Assembly (NCBI RefSeq): GCF_001438845.1
Contig: NZ_JQCL01000089.1
Coordinates: 8,092 to 71,058, forward strand
Source of the DNA: Lactiplantibacillus xiangfangensis
GTDB taxonomy: Bacteria; Bacillota; Bacilli; Lactobacillales; Lactobacillaceae
Reading direction: 5' to 3'
Length of the DNA stretch: 62,967 nucleotides
The notes under the pieces were generated by a model. The model had not been told where the DNA came from, did no database searches, and saw nothing but the letters and a program-made list of their open reading frames with translations. The translations under genes were made by a program, and so were the position numbers. Positions 26,943 through 35,879 of the stretch are shown here, one piece after another. Position 1 is the first letter of the stretch. Each line of letters opens with the position of its first letter.

Positions 26943-28436
26943 CTACCTAAGTTTTAAAATGGTCTTGATCGTGGTACCCATTGTAGCCGGATCGGTGACT
27001 TGGTCATGTTTGACGGTTGCTTGCCGTAAATTTTCGACCGTAGCCGGGATTGGCGTTTGAATGAGGTCGTGGAGTTGGTCGACCGCGGCTAGGCCATCCA
27101 CGTCCACGGGATGGCCAGTAATGGCGCGTAAAACGGCCTGTGGGAACTTATAGGGACTCGCCGTAGAAACGATCACCATCGGACGTTTATCCTTAGTTGC
27201 TTCCCGGTACTGGGTCGCAACGGCAGTGGCCACCGCCGTATGGGGATCAATCGTATAATGGTGAGCCTTGTAAACGTGTTGGATGGCTTTCTGGTCCTGA
27301 TTTTCAGTAACGAACCCAGCCCAGAAGTCTTTAACCATGGCACGCATTGTTGGTGTCAGTGTGTAGTGACCAGTGGATTTAAGATCAGACATTAATTTAG
27401 CCGTTGCAACGGGGTCGCTACCCGTGAGGTAAAAGACGAGCCGTTCCAAGTTGCTAGATACGAGAATGTCCATCGAAGGCGAACTGGTTAAGAAAAATTC
27501 GCGGTTCTTATTGTAGGTTCCCGTATTGAAGAAGTCGGTTAAGACGTTGTTACGGTTAGAGGCGCAAACCAGTTTTTGGATGGGTGTCCCTAACTGCTTA
27601 GCGTAGTAACCGGCTAAAATATCGCCGAAGTTCCCCGTTGGCACGCTGAAATTGACTTCGTCACCGTTGTGAATCTGTCCTTGCTTGATCAGTTGCGCAT
27701 ACGCGTAAACGTAGTAGGCGACTTGTGGGAAGAGCCGGCCAATGTTGATGGAATTAGCGCTGGAGAATTGGAACTGGTTAGCTGCCAGTTGGGCGTGTAA
27801 ATCAGGATCGTTAAGTAGTTCCTTGACCTTTGTTTGGGCTTCGTCAAAGTTACCGTTGATGGCGACGACGTAGGTGTTAGCCCCCGCCTGGGTAATCATT
27901 TGTTGTTTTTGAATGGCGCTGACGCCATCTTTAGGGTAGAAAACGATAATTTTAGTCTGAGGAACGTCAGCAAACCCAGCCATGGCTGCTTTACCAGTAT
28001 CACCAGAGGTTGCGGTCAAAATAACCACTTCCGACGTCAGCTGATTTTTCTTGGCGGCGGTCGTCATTAAGTGGGGCAGAATCTGAAGGGCTAAATCCTT
28101 AAACGCGATTGTGGGACCGTGAAATAGTTCAAGGTAGTAGGGTTCGCCGTGTTTTTTAACCGGCGCAATGGCTGGGTCGTCGAACTGGTCACCGTAAGCG
28201 GCATCGATACAAGCGTGCAACTCGGCTGGCGTGTAGTCGGTGAAGAACAGCTTTAAGACCTCGTAAGCTACTTCTTGGTAAGACATGGTTGCGAGTTGAT
28301 CAAAGTCAAAGTCGGCCCGTGGTAATTCGACCGGCACAAATAGGCCGCCGTCGGGGGTTAACCCTTGTAAGACAGCTTGTGAGCTAGTCATGGTGTGGCT
28401 TGCAGTTTCACGGGTACTGCGATAAAGTGTTTCCAT
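26943..28436 (-). CDS. thrC: Threonine synthase
   Basis: A 497-residue PLP enzyme of fold type II that converts O-phosphohomoserine to threonine. The cofactor lysine is Lys113 in PTIAFKDLALQ; ATSGDTGKAAMAGF binds the phosphate and GNFGDILAGYY the cofactor. Length and N-terminus (YRSTRE, LTPDGGLFVP) match the longer, yeast-like class of the enzyme. The start at 28436 has AAAGGA 9 bases upstream; the more upstream in-frame start at 28454 lies before that site. homoserine dehydrogenase (hom) and homoserine kinase (thrB) genes are not in the window. Confidence 0.95.
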   Translation of the reverse strand: METLYRSTRETASHTMTSSQAVLQGLTPDGGLFVPVELPRADFDFDQLATMSYQEVAYEVLKLFFTDYTPAELHACIDAAYGDQFDDPAIAPVKKHGEPYYLELFHGPTIAFKDLALQILPHLMTTAAKKNQLTSEVVILTATSGDTGKAAMAGFADVPQTKIIVFYPKDGVSAIQKQQMITQAGANTYVVAINGNFDEAQTKVKELLNDPDLHAQLAANQFQFSSANSINIGRLFPQVAYYVYAYAQLIKQGQIHNGDEVNFSVPTGNFGDILAGYYAKQLGTPIQKLVCASNRNNVLTDFFNTGTYNKNREFFLTSSPSMDILVSSNLERLVFYLTGSDPVATAKLMSDLKSTGHYTLTPTMRAMVKDFWAGFVTENQDQKAIQHVYKAHHYTIDPHTAVATAVATQYREATKDKRPMVIVSTASPYKFPQAVLRAITGHPVDVDGLAAVDQLHDLIQTPIPATVENLRQATVKHDQVTDPATMGTTIKTILKLR

Positions 28437-28555
28437 GGATGAACGTCCTTTCAATTGATTTTGTCTAAATCATACACTAAATTATGTTGGAATGGGGGCC
28501 TTTTCCACAAATCTCCGGGGACTTACCGGAGAATGGCGATTACGACTAGCAATAA

Positions 28556-28570
28556 ATGTAACCGTTTTCT
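28556..28570 (+). promoter_or_regulatory. cre (CcpA) site upstream of the GH13 gene
   Basis: ATGTAACCGTTTTCT matches the cre consensus at all positions but the last, 19 bases before the start codon. A perfect hairpin TCTCCGG/CCGGAGA lies just upstream at 28512-28532. Confidence 0.6.
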
Positions 28571-28589
28571 ATACAAAGGAGTTTTTAAT

Positions 28590-30308
28590 ATGTTATTGGC
28601 AGGAATTTTACACCGACCAGAAAGTGAAGATACGGCCATTTTGGCTGATCATTGCGTCACAATTCGTTTAAAAACGGCGTTAGACGACGTTGCTAAAATT
28701 GAAATGATTTATGCAGATATGTATTTATGGCAGGAAGGAACCCCGATGCAAACAACTGAAATGCACCGTGGTCTAGCCACGCAAAGTAATCAGTACTGGA
28801 CATTGGCAGTGACGATTCCAACGAATCGACTGATCTATGGATTTCGGATTACTGACAAGTCGGGGCAGACGATTGGCTATGGCGACGACGGCTTCTTTGA
28901 TGACCAGGCGACTAATTGGGCCGTGGCTGGACATTACTTCCATTTACCCTACTTACACGTTAGTGACGCGGAGTTACCACCGGAATGGGTCAAGAATACG
29001 GTTTGGTATCAGATATTCCCCGAACGGTTTGCCAACGGTGACGTAACCAACGATCCCGCTAACGTGACGGCGTGGGGGCAAGGCCCCGTTCGCCGTGAGT
29101 CGTTTTATGGTGGTGATTTAAAGGGCGTGATCGATCATTTAGACGACTTGGCCGATTTAGGGATCAACGGGTTGTACCTCTGTCCCATCTTTACTTCGCC
29201 GTCTAACCACAAGTATGATACGATCGATCACTTTGAAATTGACCCTCACTTTGGCACCAAGGCTGATTTTCAGGCCTTAGTCGATGGTGCACATGAACGG
29301 GGCATTAAAGTTATGCTGGATGCCGTGTTTAATCACTTTGGGGAACAGTCGCCACAGTGGCAAGACGTTATTAAAAACGGTCAACAATCCCGATTTGCGG
29401 ACTGGTTCCACATTCATGGGTGGCCAGTTGGACGTGATCCGCAGACGCACCAATTAAATTATGAAACGTTTGCAACCGGGGCGGCCATGCCAAAAGTGAA
29501 CACGCAAAATCCAGCGGTGCAAGATTACTTGATCAGCGTCACGAAATACTGGGTCGAGCAATTCGGCATTGACGCTTGGCGTTTTGACGTTGCCGATGAA
29601 GTCGACCATGGCTTTTGGCGGAAACTCTGCGGGGCGTTACGGGCAGTCAAACCAGATATCTATTTATTAGGTGAGGCTTGGCACAGCAGTCAAGCGTTGG
29701 TCAATAATGGCCAGTTCAACGCGGTGATGAATTATCCGTTGACACAGCCGATTCCGGCCCTGTTTAACCACGAGCTCAGTCTAAAGGAATACGTTGGTAA
29801 GACTAACTTGCAATTGACGCAATACCGATTGCCTAACCAGCAAGCGATGTTTAACGCGATCGATACTCATGACACGCCACGGTTATTGACGACTTTGAAT
29901 GGGGATGTCACCAAGTTGCAGGCTGCGTTAACCTTACTGATGTTGTTACCCGGGAGTCCTTGTTTGTATTACGGGACCGAAGTCGGGGTCGCCGGTGGGG
30001 CTGATCCGGACAACCGGCGGTGTATGAATTGGCAGCCGAATGCTGATGAACTAGCGTTAAAGGCGTTTGTCAAGCAACTTGTTGGATTTCGACGGGCACA
30101 TGCGTCGGCGCTGGCGAGTGACGAGTTGAGCTGGAAGATTGAGGGGCAGTGCTTAACCTTAAACCGTCAAAGCGCAACTCAGTTGATCAGCGGTCGGTTT
30201 AATTTAGGAACCACCGCAGTTGCAGCTAGTGCCACACCGGCTGTACTGAGTGTGGGCGTCCATGAGCATCAATTGTTGGCTGGTGGTTTTGAGGTTAGTA
30301 TCAATTAA
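28590..30308 (+). CDS. GH13 alpha-amylase, neopullulanase/cyclomaltodextrinase type
   Basis: A 572-residue cytosolic GH13 enzyme without a signal peptide. An N-terminal beta domain (about 1-115) precedes the catalytic barrel, as in the GH13_20 group. The catalytic motifs are in order: DAVFNHFG, WRFDVADEV (nucleophile Asp), GEAWH (acid/base Glu) and AIDTHDTPR (third Asp). It would hydrolyse maltodextrins, cyclodextrins or pullulan fragments inside the cell. The start at 28590 follows AAAGGAG; a longer in-frame extension from 28455 lacks a ribosome site and overlaps the cre. It is divergent from thrC. Confidence 0.92.
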   Translation: MLLAGILHRPESEDTAILADHCVTIRLKTALDDVAKIEMIYADMYLWQEGTPMQTTEMHRGLATQSNQYWTLAVTIPTNRLIYGFRITDKSGQTIGYGDDGFFDDQATNWAVAGHYFHLPYLHVSDAELPPEWVKNTVWYQIFPERFANGDVTNDPANVTAWGQGPVRRESFYGGDLKGVIDHLDDLADLGINGLYLCPIFTSPSNHKYDTIDHFEIDPHFGTKADFQALVDGAHERGIKVMLDAVFNHFGEQSPQWQDVIKNGQQSRFADWFHIHGWPVGRDPQTHQLNYETFATGAAMPKVNTQNPAVQDYLISVTKYWVEQFGIDAWRFDVADEVDHGFWRKLCGALRAVKPDIYLLGEAWHSSQALVNNGQFNAVMNYPLTQPIPALFNHELSLKEYVGKTNLQLTQYRLPNQQAMFNAIDTHDTPRLLTTLNGDVTKLQAALTLLMLLPGSPCLYYGTEVGVAGGADPDNRRCMNWQPNADELALKAFVKQLVGFRRAHASALASDELSWKIEGQCLTLNRQSATQLISGRFNLGTTAVAASATPAVLSVGVHEHQLLAGGFEVSIN

Positions 30309-30309
30309 A

Positions 30310-30693
30310 AACTAAAGGTTGAAAAGTCTAAAATTGCGATTGACGCCGTAACGGTAGTGATAGTCATTCCTAAATTATCCGCTCCATCGGGTAGCCCTAG
30401 TGTGCTATGGGGGACGGTCGCAGCCATAGTGCGGTCTGCAACCTCGGTGCAAAGCCGATAACCCGCGTCTTTGCATCGCCCTGCAAGATTGGCAGATAAG
30501 AAACGCCTGCCAATCTTGCCGACACAGCACACCAAGGCTACCCGACTGCGCTAAAAACAGATTTACTGTTTTGATTTGGATAATCGGAGGTCATCAGTGG
30601 CAACCGGACTAACTTCCAGGTAGTTAATTTGTATTAGTCTAAACACTGATACAACAGTAATCAATCTCTAAATTTAACTTTCAACCTTTAGTT
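30310..30693 (-). repeat. Composite repeat element E5 with clear terminal inverted repeats
   Basis: The 384-base element is bounded by ACTAAAGGTTGAAAAG (30311-30326) and its inverse CTTTCAACCTTTAGTT (30678-30693). Inside, 30380-30554 is a diverged module B in reverse (CGGGTAGCC...TGTGCT / AGCACA...GGCTACCCG foldback, sharing TTAGCG, GTGTCGGCA and AGACCG blocks with E3). A remnant of module A follows (30587-30607, AGGTCATCAGTGGCAACC). Its reverse complement from 30693 runs co-linear with the left flank of E6 for about 70 bases. No gene is seen from 30309 to 30776. Confidence 0.78.
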
Positions 30694-30698
30694 AAAAA

Positions 30699-30750
30699 TA
30701 AACAAATCGTGCGGTAAACCTAAAGTGGGCTTACCGCACGATTTGTTTAG
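30699..30750. terminator. Bidirectional terminator
   Basis: The stem AAACAAATCGTGCGGTAA / TTACCGCACGATTTGTTT lies between the GH13 gene with its repeat and the convergent M20 peptidase gene. Confidence 0.9.
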
Positions 30751-30776
30751 CATGACACTTTTTGAGAACCACGTAA

Positions 30777-31922
30777 TTACTTCAAATAGGTGACGAACAG
30801 TTCTTCGTATAAGTGGATGAAATCAAGGTACATCTGTTTGTCGATATTTTCGTTGACCTGATGGGGTGTTTGGTTACCGGGGCCAAACATGATAAATGGA
30901 AAATCAGGGCCCTTGTCCTTTAATAAGTTGGATGCATCGGTCACAGCGGGAATGGCGAGTTTAGGAATTGGTTGGCCGGCGTAGGGTTCTCCCAATTGAA
31001 CGGCTAAATCACTGAGTTTGGTATCCTTGGGTGATTCAACGGAAGGCTGCGACATGAAGACGTCCATGGCGAGGTTTGCACCTTGTTCATTTTGTTGGTC
31101 GACAAGTTTTTGAAGGGTTGCAATCGCGACGTCGTTATCGAATTCAGGAATTGAGCGAATATTGATATCAGCCTCGGCGCTGGCAGGAATCGAATTCACC
31201 TGGTCACCGCCATTGACCACGGTGGCGTTAAACACTAATGGGCCCATCAAAGCGTTGGTTAACGTGGATTCCCGGAAAGTGTGGTTGGCGTGATAAAGCA
31301 CTTCGAGCAGCGGGTCCAAGGCGTTGTAACCTTGTTCTGGCATTGAGCTGTGGGCGGCTTTCCCGGTTGACGTGAGTTTAATATCAATTGACCCCTTGTG
31401 AGCAAAAGCGACGTTATAGCCGGATGGTTCGCCAATCAACAGGGCGTCGACGTCGTTCATCGTGCCCGCTTCGTAAAAGTTCTGGGAGCCGGTCTCGCCG
31501 ACTTCTTCAGCAATTGTTGCCATCAAACGAATTTTGCCGTGCGTCAAGGTATGAGCGGCGTTGATTTCAATCATGGCAATGACCATGGCAGCCAGACCGG
31601 ATTTCATGTCCGTCGCACCGCGACCATAGAGGCGACCGTCACGTTCAGTTAAGGTGAAGGGATCACTATCCCAAGCATCTAGGTCACCCGGTGCTACGAC
31701 ATCCATGTGTCCAGAAATTCCTAAGACGGGGCCGGTGGTGCCAATTTCCGCAACCAGGTTAGCACGCCCTTCACTGATAGGCATCAAACTTGATTGAATC
31801 CCGTGGTCAGCTAATAATTGTTGTAAGTACTTTGCCACTTCTGCTTCGTTGTCGTTGACCGATTTGATCTTAACGAGGTCACTAAAAATCTTGATTTTTT
31901 CTACGTCTGTAAATACTGCCAT
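30777..31922 (-). CDS. M20-family deacylase/peptidase (ArgE/DapE type)
   Basis: A 381-residue metallopeptidase of family M20. The metal ligands and catalytic residues are in GHMDVV (His and catalytic Asp), GRGATDMKSG (bridging Asp), and AEEVGETGS (general-base Glu then metal Glu), with the dimerisation lid inserted at about 180-290 and the last His in NQTPHQVNE. The family includes succinyl-diaminopimelate desuccinylase, acetylornithine deacetylase and dipeptidases. In lactobacilli it is usually annotated DapE, but the substrate is not decided by sequence. A strong AAGGAGGA site precedes ATG 31922. Confidence 0.9.
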   Translation of the reverse strand: MAVFTDVEKIKIFSDLVKIKSVNDNEAEVAKYLQQLLADHGIQSSLMPISEGRANLVAEIGTTGPVLGISGHMDVVAPGDLDAWDSDPFTLTERDGRLYGRGATDMKSGLAAMVIAMIEINAAHTLTHGKIRLMATIAEEVGETGSQNFYEAGTMNDVDALLIGEPSGYNVAFAHKGSIDIKLTSTGKAAHSSMPEQGYNALDPLLEVLYHANHTFRESTLTNALMGPLVFNATVVNGGDQVNSIPASAEADINIRSIPEFDNDVAIATLQKLVDQQNEQGANLAMDVFMSQPSVESPKDTKLSDLAVQLGEPYAGQPIPKLAIPAVTDASNLLKDKGPDFPFIMFGPGNQTPHQVNENIDKQMYLDFIHLYEELFVTYLK

Positions 31923-32083
31923 TACGATTCCTCCTTAGATAAGACAAGTTTAACTCACGTTATCAGTTTATGAGTTGAAAAGGGTCGTTTGTTTTTACTG
32001 AACAGAATCGCTATCTGACTAAGACAAGGTGGATGAACGGCCTTGTGAGGAACGTTACGATTAAAAAGCATTTGAAGCCACAA

Positions 32084-32115
32084 AAAAAGTCTAGGAACTT
32101 GTCCCAGACTTTTGT
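32084..32115 (-). terminator. Terminator of the small membrane protein gene
   Basis: On the minus strand AAAAGTCTGGGAC / TTCCTAGACTTTT forms a stem followed by TTTTTTG, 11 bases after the stop at 32126. Confidence 0.85.
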
Positions 32116-32125
32116 GGTTGAATCA

Positions 32126-32443
32126 TTATTTAGCTGCGGCTGGTTTGATAGCGCGACCTTGAATAAATTCGATAACGATCAAGACAACGTAGCAGATCAA
32201 GATGATCCCTAAGAGGTTGGTCGTTTGAACCGTACTTGATAACCAGTAGTATTGCCAGTTCTGGTTATTAAAGACCCACCAAACGAGTAAGCCGGCAATT
32301 AAACCTAAGGTATTCATAATTGCAATAAAGAAAATATTGCCGTTTTGTTTTTGGCCTGCCCAGTAAGCGGACAAAATCGCCATCCAAACACCCCAGACGA
32401 TTAAGCCAACCACAACAACCCAATAAATAAGTGATGCGATCAT
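32126..32443 (-). CDS. Three-helix membrane protein, unknown function
   Basis: A 105-residue protein with three predicted membrane helices (about 4-28, 37-58 and 73-95) and a short basic tail (GRAIKPAAAK). The ribosome site AGAAAGAAGGA precedes ATG 32443. Single-gene unit with its own terminator. Tryptophan- and tyrosine-rich interfaces (WWVFNNQNWQYYW) mark the membrane edges. I recognise no functional motif. Confidence 0.75.
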   Translation of the reverse strand: MIASLIYWVVVVGLIVWGVWMAILSAYWAGQKQNGNIFFIAIMNTLGLIAGLLVWWVFNNQNWQYYWLSSTVQTTNLLGIILICYVVLIVIEFIQGRAIKPAAAK

Positions 32444-32641
32444 TGGTAATCCTTCTTTCTACAAGTTAATAACATTATTTTACCATGAATTCGATTACAT
32501 TTGTGAGACTTCAGTGATTTTTTTCACAATCAGAGGCGTTTTAAACTGACGATATTTTGAGAGGATGACTTGTTATTTAGGGGTGAATTATTTACAATTA
32601 GGTCATAATAATAATGTAACAGGGAAAGGGTTGGCCTATCA

Positions 32642-33286
32642 ATGACTTCTGCGTGGAACTGGATTGGAATCATTGCTTGGATAATTGTCTTGGTACTGGT
32701 TGTGTGGGTATTTCATAATATCCGTGTTCGCCGGATTAAAATGATTGTTGAACGCAAGCACACGTTTGAATGGAACAGTTTATTCATTACGATTGGTGAG
32801 CTGATCATTAGTATCGGTTTGCTAGCTGGTATGGGCTACGCAACGTTTAATCATCAAGTCGATTTGACCGATGCTAAAGGGGTTAAGGTCACTTATAAGT
32901 ACGAGCCGTTAGTCTTAAGGGTCGGCAATAATGGTTCGGCTTCTTATTACGTTGCGGTGGACCGTGGAACGAAGGACAAGCCGGTGCATATTTATCATTA
33001 CTGGATCAACGGGGCCAAGTACACCGTTTCTAGTAATAAGGCAACGGTGGTTAGCGATTTGAAACAGGTTAAAGTGGCGGACGCGGGAATTCCGTGGTCA
33101 CAAAAAGCTTTAACTAAGATGGATCGGCATCACGAGCAGGCGTACGTGGTCAAAATGACTGCAACGTACAAGCCTAATTTTTGGAACGGCCTAGGGATCC
33201 ACGTTGGCCATCAGGCGATGACCCGGTGGTTAATTCGCGTGCCTGCACAATCATTTATCAATACAACGGATATTCAAACTCAATAA
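32642..33286 (+). CDS. LVIS_2131-like membrane protein
   Basis: A 214-residue protein with two membrane helices (about 5-25 and 45-68) and a C-terminal extracytoplasmic domain (about 70-214) rich in beta strands (YEPLVLRVGNNGSASYYVAV). This resembles the LVIS_2131 family known from lactobacilli, whose role is unknown. GGGAAAGG lies upstream of ATG 32642. The gene stands alone, divergent from the three-helix protein gene, with its own terminator. Confidence 0.75.
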   Translation: MTSAWNWIGIIAWIIVLVLVVWVFHNIRVRRIKMIVERKHTFEWNSLFITIGELIISIGLLAGMGYATFNHQVDLTDAKGVKVTYKYEPLVLRVGNNGSASYYVAVDRGTKDKPVHIYHYWINGAKYTVSSNKATVVSDLKQVKVADAGIPWSQKALTKMDRHHEQAYVVKMTATYKPNFWNGLGIHVGHQAMTRWLIRVPAQSFINTTDIQTQ

Positions 33287-33294
33287 GACGTTAA

Positions 33295-33331
33295 AACGAC
33301 TACGGGAAATTATCCCGTAGCCGTTTTTTTG
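33295..33331 (+). terminator. Terminator after the LVIS_2131-like gene
   Basis: The stem AACGACTACGGGA / TCCCGTAGCCGTT is followed by TTTTTTT. The following 215 bases to 33549 are AT-rich, with TATAAT at about 33460 but no clear -35. Confidence 0.92.
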
Positions 33332-33549
33332 ACAGTAGAGACGGGCAGGCGGTTGATTGTTCTTAAAATACGGCTCAGTTAGATCAGTATAGACCGGGGT
33401 TCAATGTTAAAAATAGAAAATATTTATTATACGACGCTTTTTTACTATGGTTATTTTTATAATGAGGTAAAATGAATGTGTTATATTTTTATAGAATGAT
33501 TAGTTTATCTGTTTAATCTTAATGATGAGCGATAGAAGGAAGCGAACCA

Positions 33550-34062
33550 ATGATTAGCGAACAAGGCACACCGCTATTCGTTTGTGGCATTATCGGTGAT
33601 CAGCAAACGATGATCGTAAATAAATGTTTAACGGGACCATTTAAAAACCGTTATGATTTGGCAACCGCACCACTGACACCAGGGGTTGCACTAAGTATGA
33701 CAGTAAGTCATATTACCAAACTACAGACTGGCTTAACGACTGTGATTGCGCAGCAACTCGGTACGGTTCAGTTTGAGTTACCCACGTTAGTGTCACTTGG
33801 TCTGCCAATCATGATGGTTAATATTTTTTATTTATTAGAACCGGTGGGCGGGCAACTATTGACTGAGCGTCCGGCTTATACAACGGCTTTATCAGCTGGG
33901 GCCGTCCGGGTGCCACTGACTCAGCTTAACTGGCGCAACAGTTCACCGGCTGTGATGCAGGCTAAGCGTTTTTTAATGACTGGGGCGTTTCCGGTCGCGG
34001 ATCAGTTAGTAACGGCTTACACGTTGTCAAAACAGGCACCTTGGGATAACGAGGTCCGCTGA
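33550..34062 (+). CDS. Nudix-fold protein lacking all catalytic residues (pseudo-Nudix)
   Basis: A 170-residue protein whose layout is that of a Nudix hydrolase: strand PLFVCGIIGDQQTMIV, then KNRYDL where active enzymes have G-x-x-D-L-P-G-G, then a 23-residue segment (A40-L62) that aligns without gaps to the Nudix box. Every signature residue is changed except the final T-G-L: G to A40, E to V46, R to H54, E to I55, and the metal-binding E-E to L58-Q59. It continues with QLGTVQFELP and VNIFYLL as in the fold. It cannot hydrolyse by the Nudix mechanism and may bind a nucleotide as a sensor. GGAAG precedes ATG 33550. Confidence 0.65.
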   Translation: MISEQGTPLFVCGIIGDQQTMIVNKCLTGPFKNRYDLATAPLTPGVALSMTVSHITKLQTGLTTVIAQQLGTVQFELPTLVSLGLPIMMVNIFYLLEPVGGQLLTERPAYTTALSAGAVRVPLTQLNWRNSSPAVMQAKRFLMTGAFPVADQLVTAYTLSKQAPWDNEVR

Positions 34063-34170
34063 CGTTTCTGAGTTGGTTGACAATTGCTGGTGGCCGGTGT
34101 ACGTTAAAAACAGCTTAAAATGAGATGATGATGAGAAAAACAGTGGTACGACTTAGGTCACGGTCGCTAT

Positions 34171-34200
34171 GAAAGCCCGGGACGAGTCCCAGGCTTTCTT
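34171..34200 (+). terminator. Terminator-like hairpin between the pseudo-Nudix and MalY genes
   Basis: GAAAGCCCGGGAC / GTCCCAGGCTTTC is followed by TTTAG. It either ends the upstream gene or acts in the leader of the lyase gene; a possible -35 TTGACA lies at 34077-34082. Confidence 0.7.
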
Positions 34201-34272
34201 TAGTCCTTTGGAACCTGTTAGAAGTCGGTGATGCACTGCTTTGGGTCTCTCCTCGTGAAAGGAAGATTTTTA

Positions 34273-35469
34273 ATGGATCAAGCGACGTTTATTGAACAAT
34301 ATGCGACTAACCGTGCCAACACGAATTCTTTGAAGTGGGATGCGCTGGACGAACGTTATGGTAATCCAAACCTCATTGCAATGTGGGTCGCCGATATGGA
34401 GTTTAAGGTGCCCGAACAAGTGACGGCCGCCCTAACACAACGGGTTGCCCATGGAATTTATGGGTATTCGTATACGCCGGACAGTTATTACCAAGCCTTC
34501 ATGAATTGGGAGCAAGCGCGTCACGGCTTGACGTTGCAAAAGGACTGGATTCGGTTTGGTTCGGGAGTCGTCAATTCGCTGTACGCCTTAGTGAATACGT
34601 ACACTCAGCCAGGGGACGGTGTGCTGATTTTAACGCCAGTCTACTACCCATTCTTTAACGCCATTCAGGACAATCATCGGCAATTAGTGACCTCTGAACT
34701 CCACAATGATCAGGGACACTACACGATTGACTTTGAGGACGTGGAAGCAAAGATTAAGGCCAATGAAGTCCGGCTATTTATTCAATGTTCACCCCATAAT
34801 CCAGTGGGTCGCATCTGGACGCCGGAAGAGGAAACCAAGTTATTGGCGTTATGTGAGCAGTACGACGTGTTAGTGGTTTCGGATGAAATTCATCAGGACA
34901 TCGAAATTGACCGGGAGCAACACCCGTTTGTTTCAGCGTTAAGTATTGCAAACGGTCGTTTTGCTGACCGGGTGATCGTGCTCAACGCGCCGTCCAAAAC
35001 GTTTAATTTAGCTTGCTTGCTGAATTCCCACGTCATTATTCCAAACGAAATGTTACGGGCGCAATATGATGCCAAAATTAACCGTTTGAGCCAGACAGAA
35101 GTTAACGTGTTGGGCCAAACGGCAGGGCAGGCAGCTTACGAGTACGGCGCGGAATGGTTGGACCATATTTTAGCCATTGTGCGGGATAATTATCATTATC
35201 TGAAGTCTCAATTAGCTGAACATGCGCCTAAGATCACGATTGCTGATCTTCAAGGGACGTACTTGACCTGGTTAGATCTCCGAGCATACGTTCAGCCCGA
35301 AGCAACGCGTCAATTTATTCAGGACCAGTGTGGATTGGCCGTGGACTATGGTGAGTGGTTTAGTGCTGCGGATCAGGGCTTTGTTCGGCTGAACTTGGCC
35401 ACGGATCCTAAATATGTGCACAAAGCCGTGGATAACATCGTAACTTGTATCGCGCAAGCCAGTCGTTAG
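34273..35469 (+). CDS. MalY/PatB-family aminotransferase-like C-S lyase
   Basis: A 398-residue PLP enzyme of fold type I. The cofactor lysine is Lys242 in APSKTFNLA; the N-terminus ALDERYGNPNLIAMWVADMEF and the segment CSPHNPVGR are typical of the PatB/MalY branch. Members are cystathionine beta-lyases that release homocysteine or volatile thiols, or act as plain aminotransferases. The start at 34273 has GGAAG 7 bases upstream; the upstream in-frame ATG at 34228 lacks a site. A 210-base leader with a hairpin precedes it, so regulation by methionine or cysteine supply is possible but not shown. Confidence 0.9.
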   Translation: MDQATFIEQYATNRANTNSLKWDALDERYGNPNLIAMWVADMEFKVPEQVTAALTQRVAHGIYGYSYTPDSYYQAFMNWEQARHGLTLQKDWIRFGSGVVNSLYALVNTYTQPGDGVLILTPVYYPFFNAIQDNHRQLVTSELHNDQGHYTIDFEDVEAKIKANEVRLFIQCSPHNPVGRIWTPEEETKLLALCEQYDVLVVSDEIHQDIEIDREQHPFVSALSIANGRFADRVIVLNAPSKTFNLACLLNSHVIIPNEMLRAQYDAKINRLSQTEVNVLGQTAGQAAYEYGAEWLDHILAIVRDNYHYLKSQLAEHAPKITIADLQGTYLTWLDLRAYVQPEATRQFIQDQCGLAVDYGEWFSAADQGFVRLNLATDPKYVHKAVDNIVTCIAQASR

Positions 35470-35493
35470 TGACTTGAATGCGGATCCAAGTTT

Positions 35494-35549
35494 AACAACA
35501 AAAAACCGTCGCCGTATGAAAACTTCACACGGCGACGGTTTTTGTTGTT
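35494..35549. terminator. Strong bidirectional terminator
   Basis: AACAACAAAAAACCGTCGCCGT pairs over 20 positions with ACGGCGACGGTTTTTGTTGTT, between convergent genes. Confidence 0.92.
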
Positions 35550-35568
35550 AAATTTCAAGAACGCATAG

Positions 35569-35751
35569 TTAACGAGATTTGTTGGTTGCGGTGCGTTGCT
35601 TCAGAAGCCGGCGCCGGTTGATCTGGCGCCGGATGAAGGAGTAAGCAACCATGGCCAGGGTTAATAACGCAGTGATAACGGCGGCTTTAATAAAACCAAA
35701 CAGCCAAAAGAAAACTGCGATTGCGAGTGTACAATAAACAATTAAAAACAT
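35569..35751 (-). CDS. Small two-helix membrane protein
   Basis: A 60-residue protein: a hydrophobic stretch covering residues 2-40, enough for two helices, then a very basic tail (RRQINRRRLLKQRTATNKSR) that would stay in the cytosol. A strong AAGGAGGG site lies 5 bases before ATG 35751, which supports a real gene. No function known. Confidence 0.7.
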   Translation of the reverse strand: MFLIVYCTLAIAVFFWLFGFIKAAVITALLTLAMVAYSFIRRQINRRRLLKQRTATNKSR

Positions 35752-35879
35752 GGGGGCCCTCCTTCTTTCGATACACGTTAATTAATTTATAACTCTATTG
35801 TAGCGACTAAAAATAGCTATCCCGTGATCGAAATTTGAATTTTCTGTTAAATATGCGCCCCATGGTTGACGGTGACGAT

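Noticed and set aside
34130-34200. T-box-like sequence (AGTGGTACGAC followed by a terminator) before the MalY-type gene
   Set aside because: Only about 80 bases separate it from the upstream stop codon, too few for Stem I with a specifier loop, and the conserved antiterminator sequence is incomplete.
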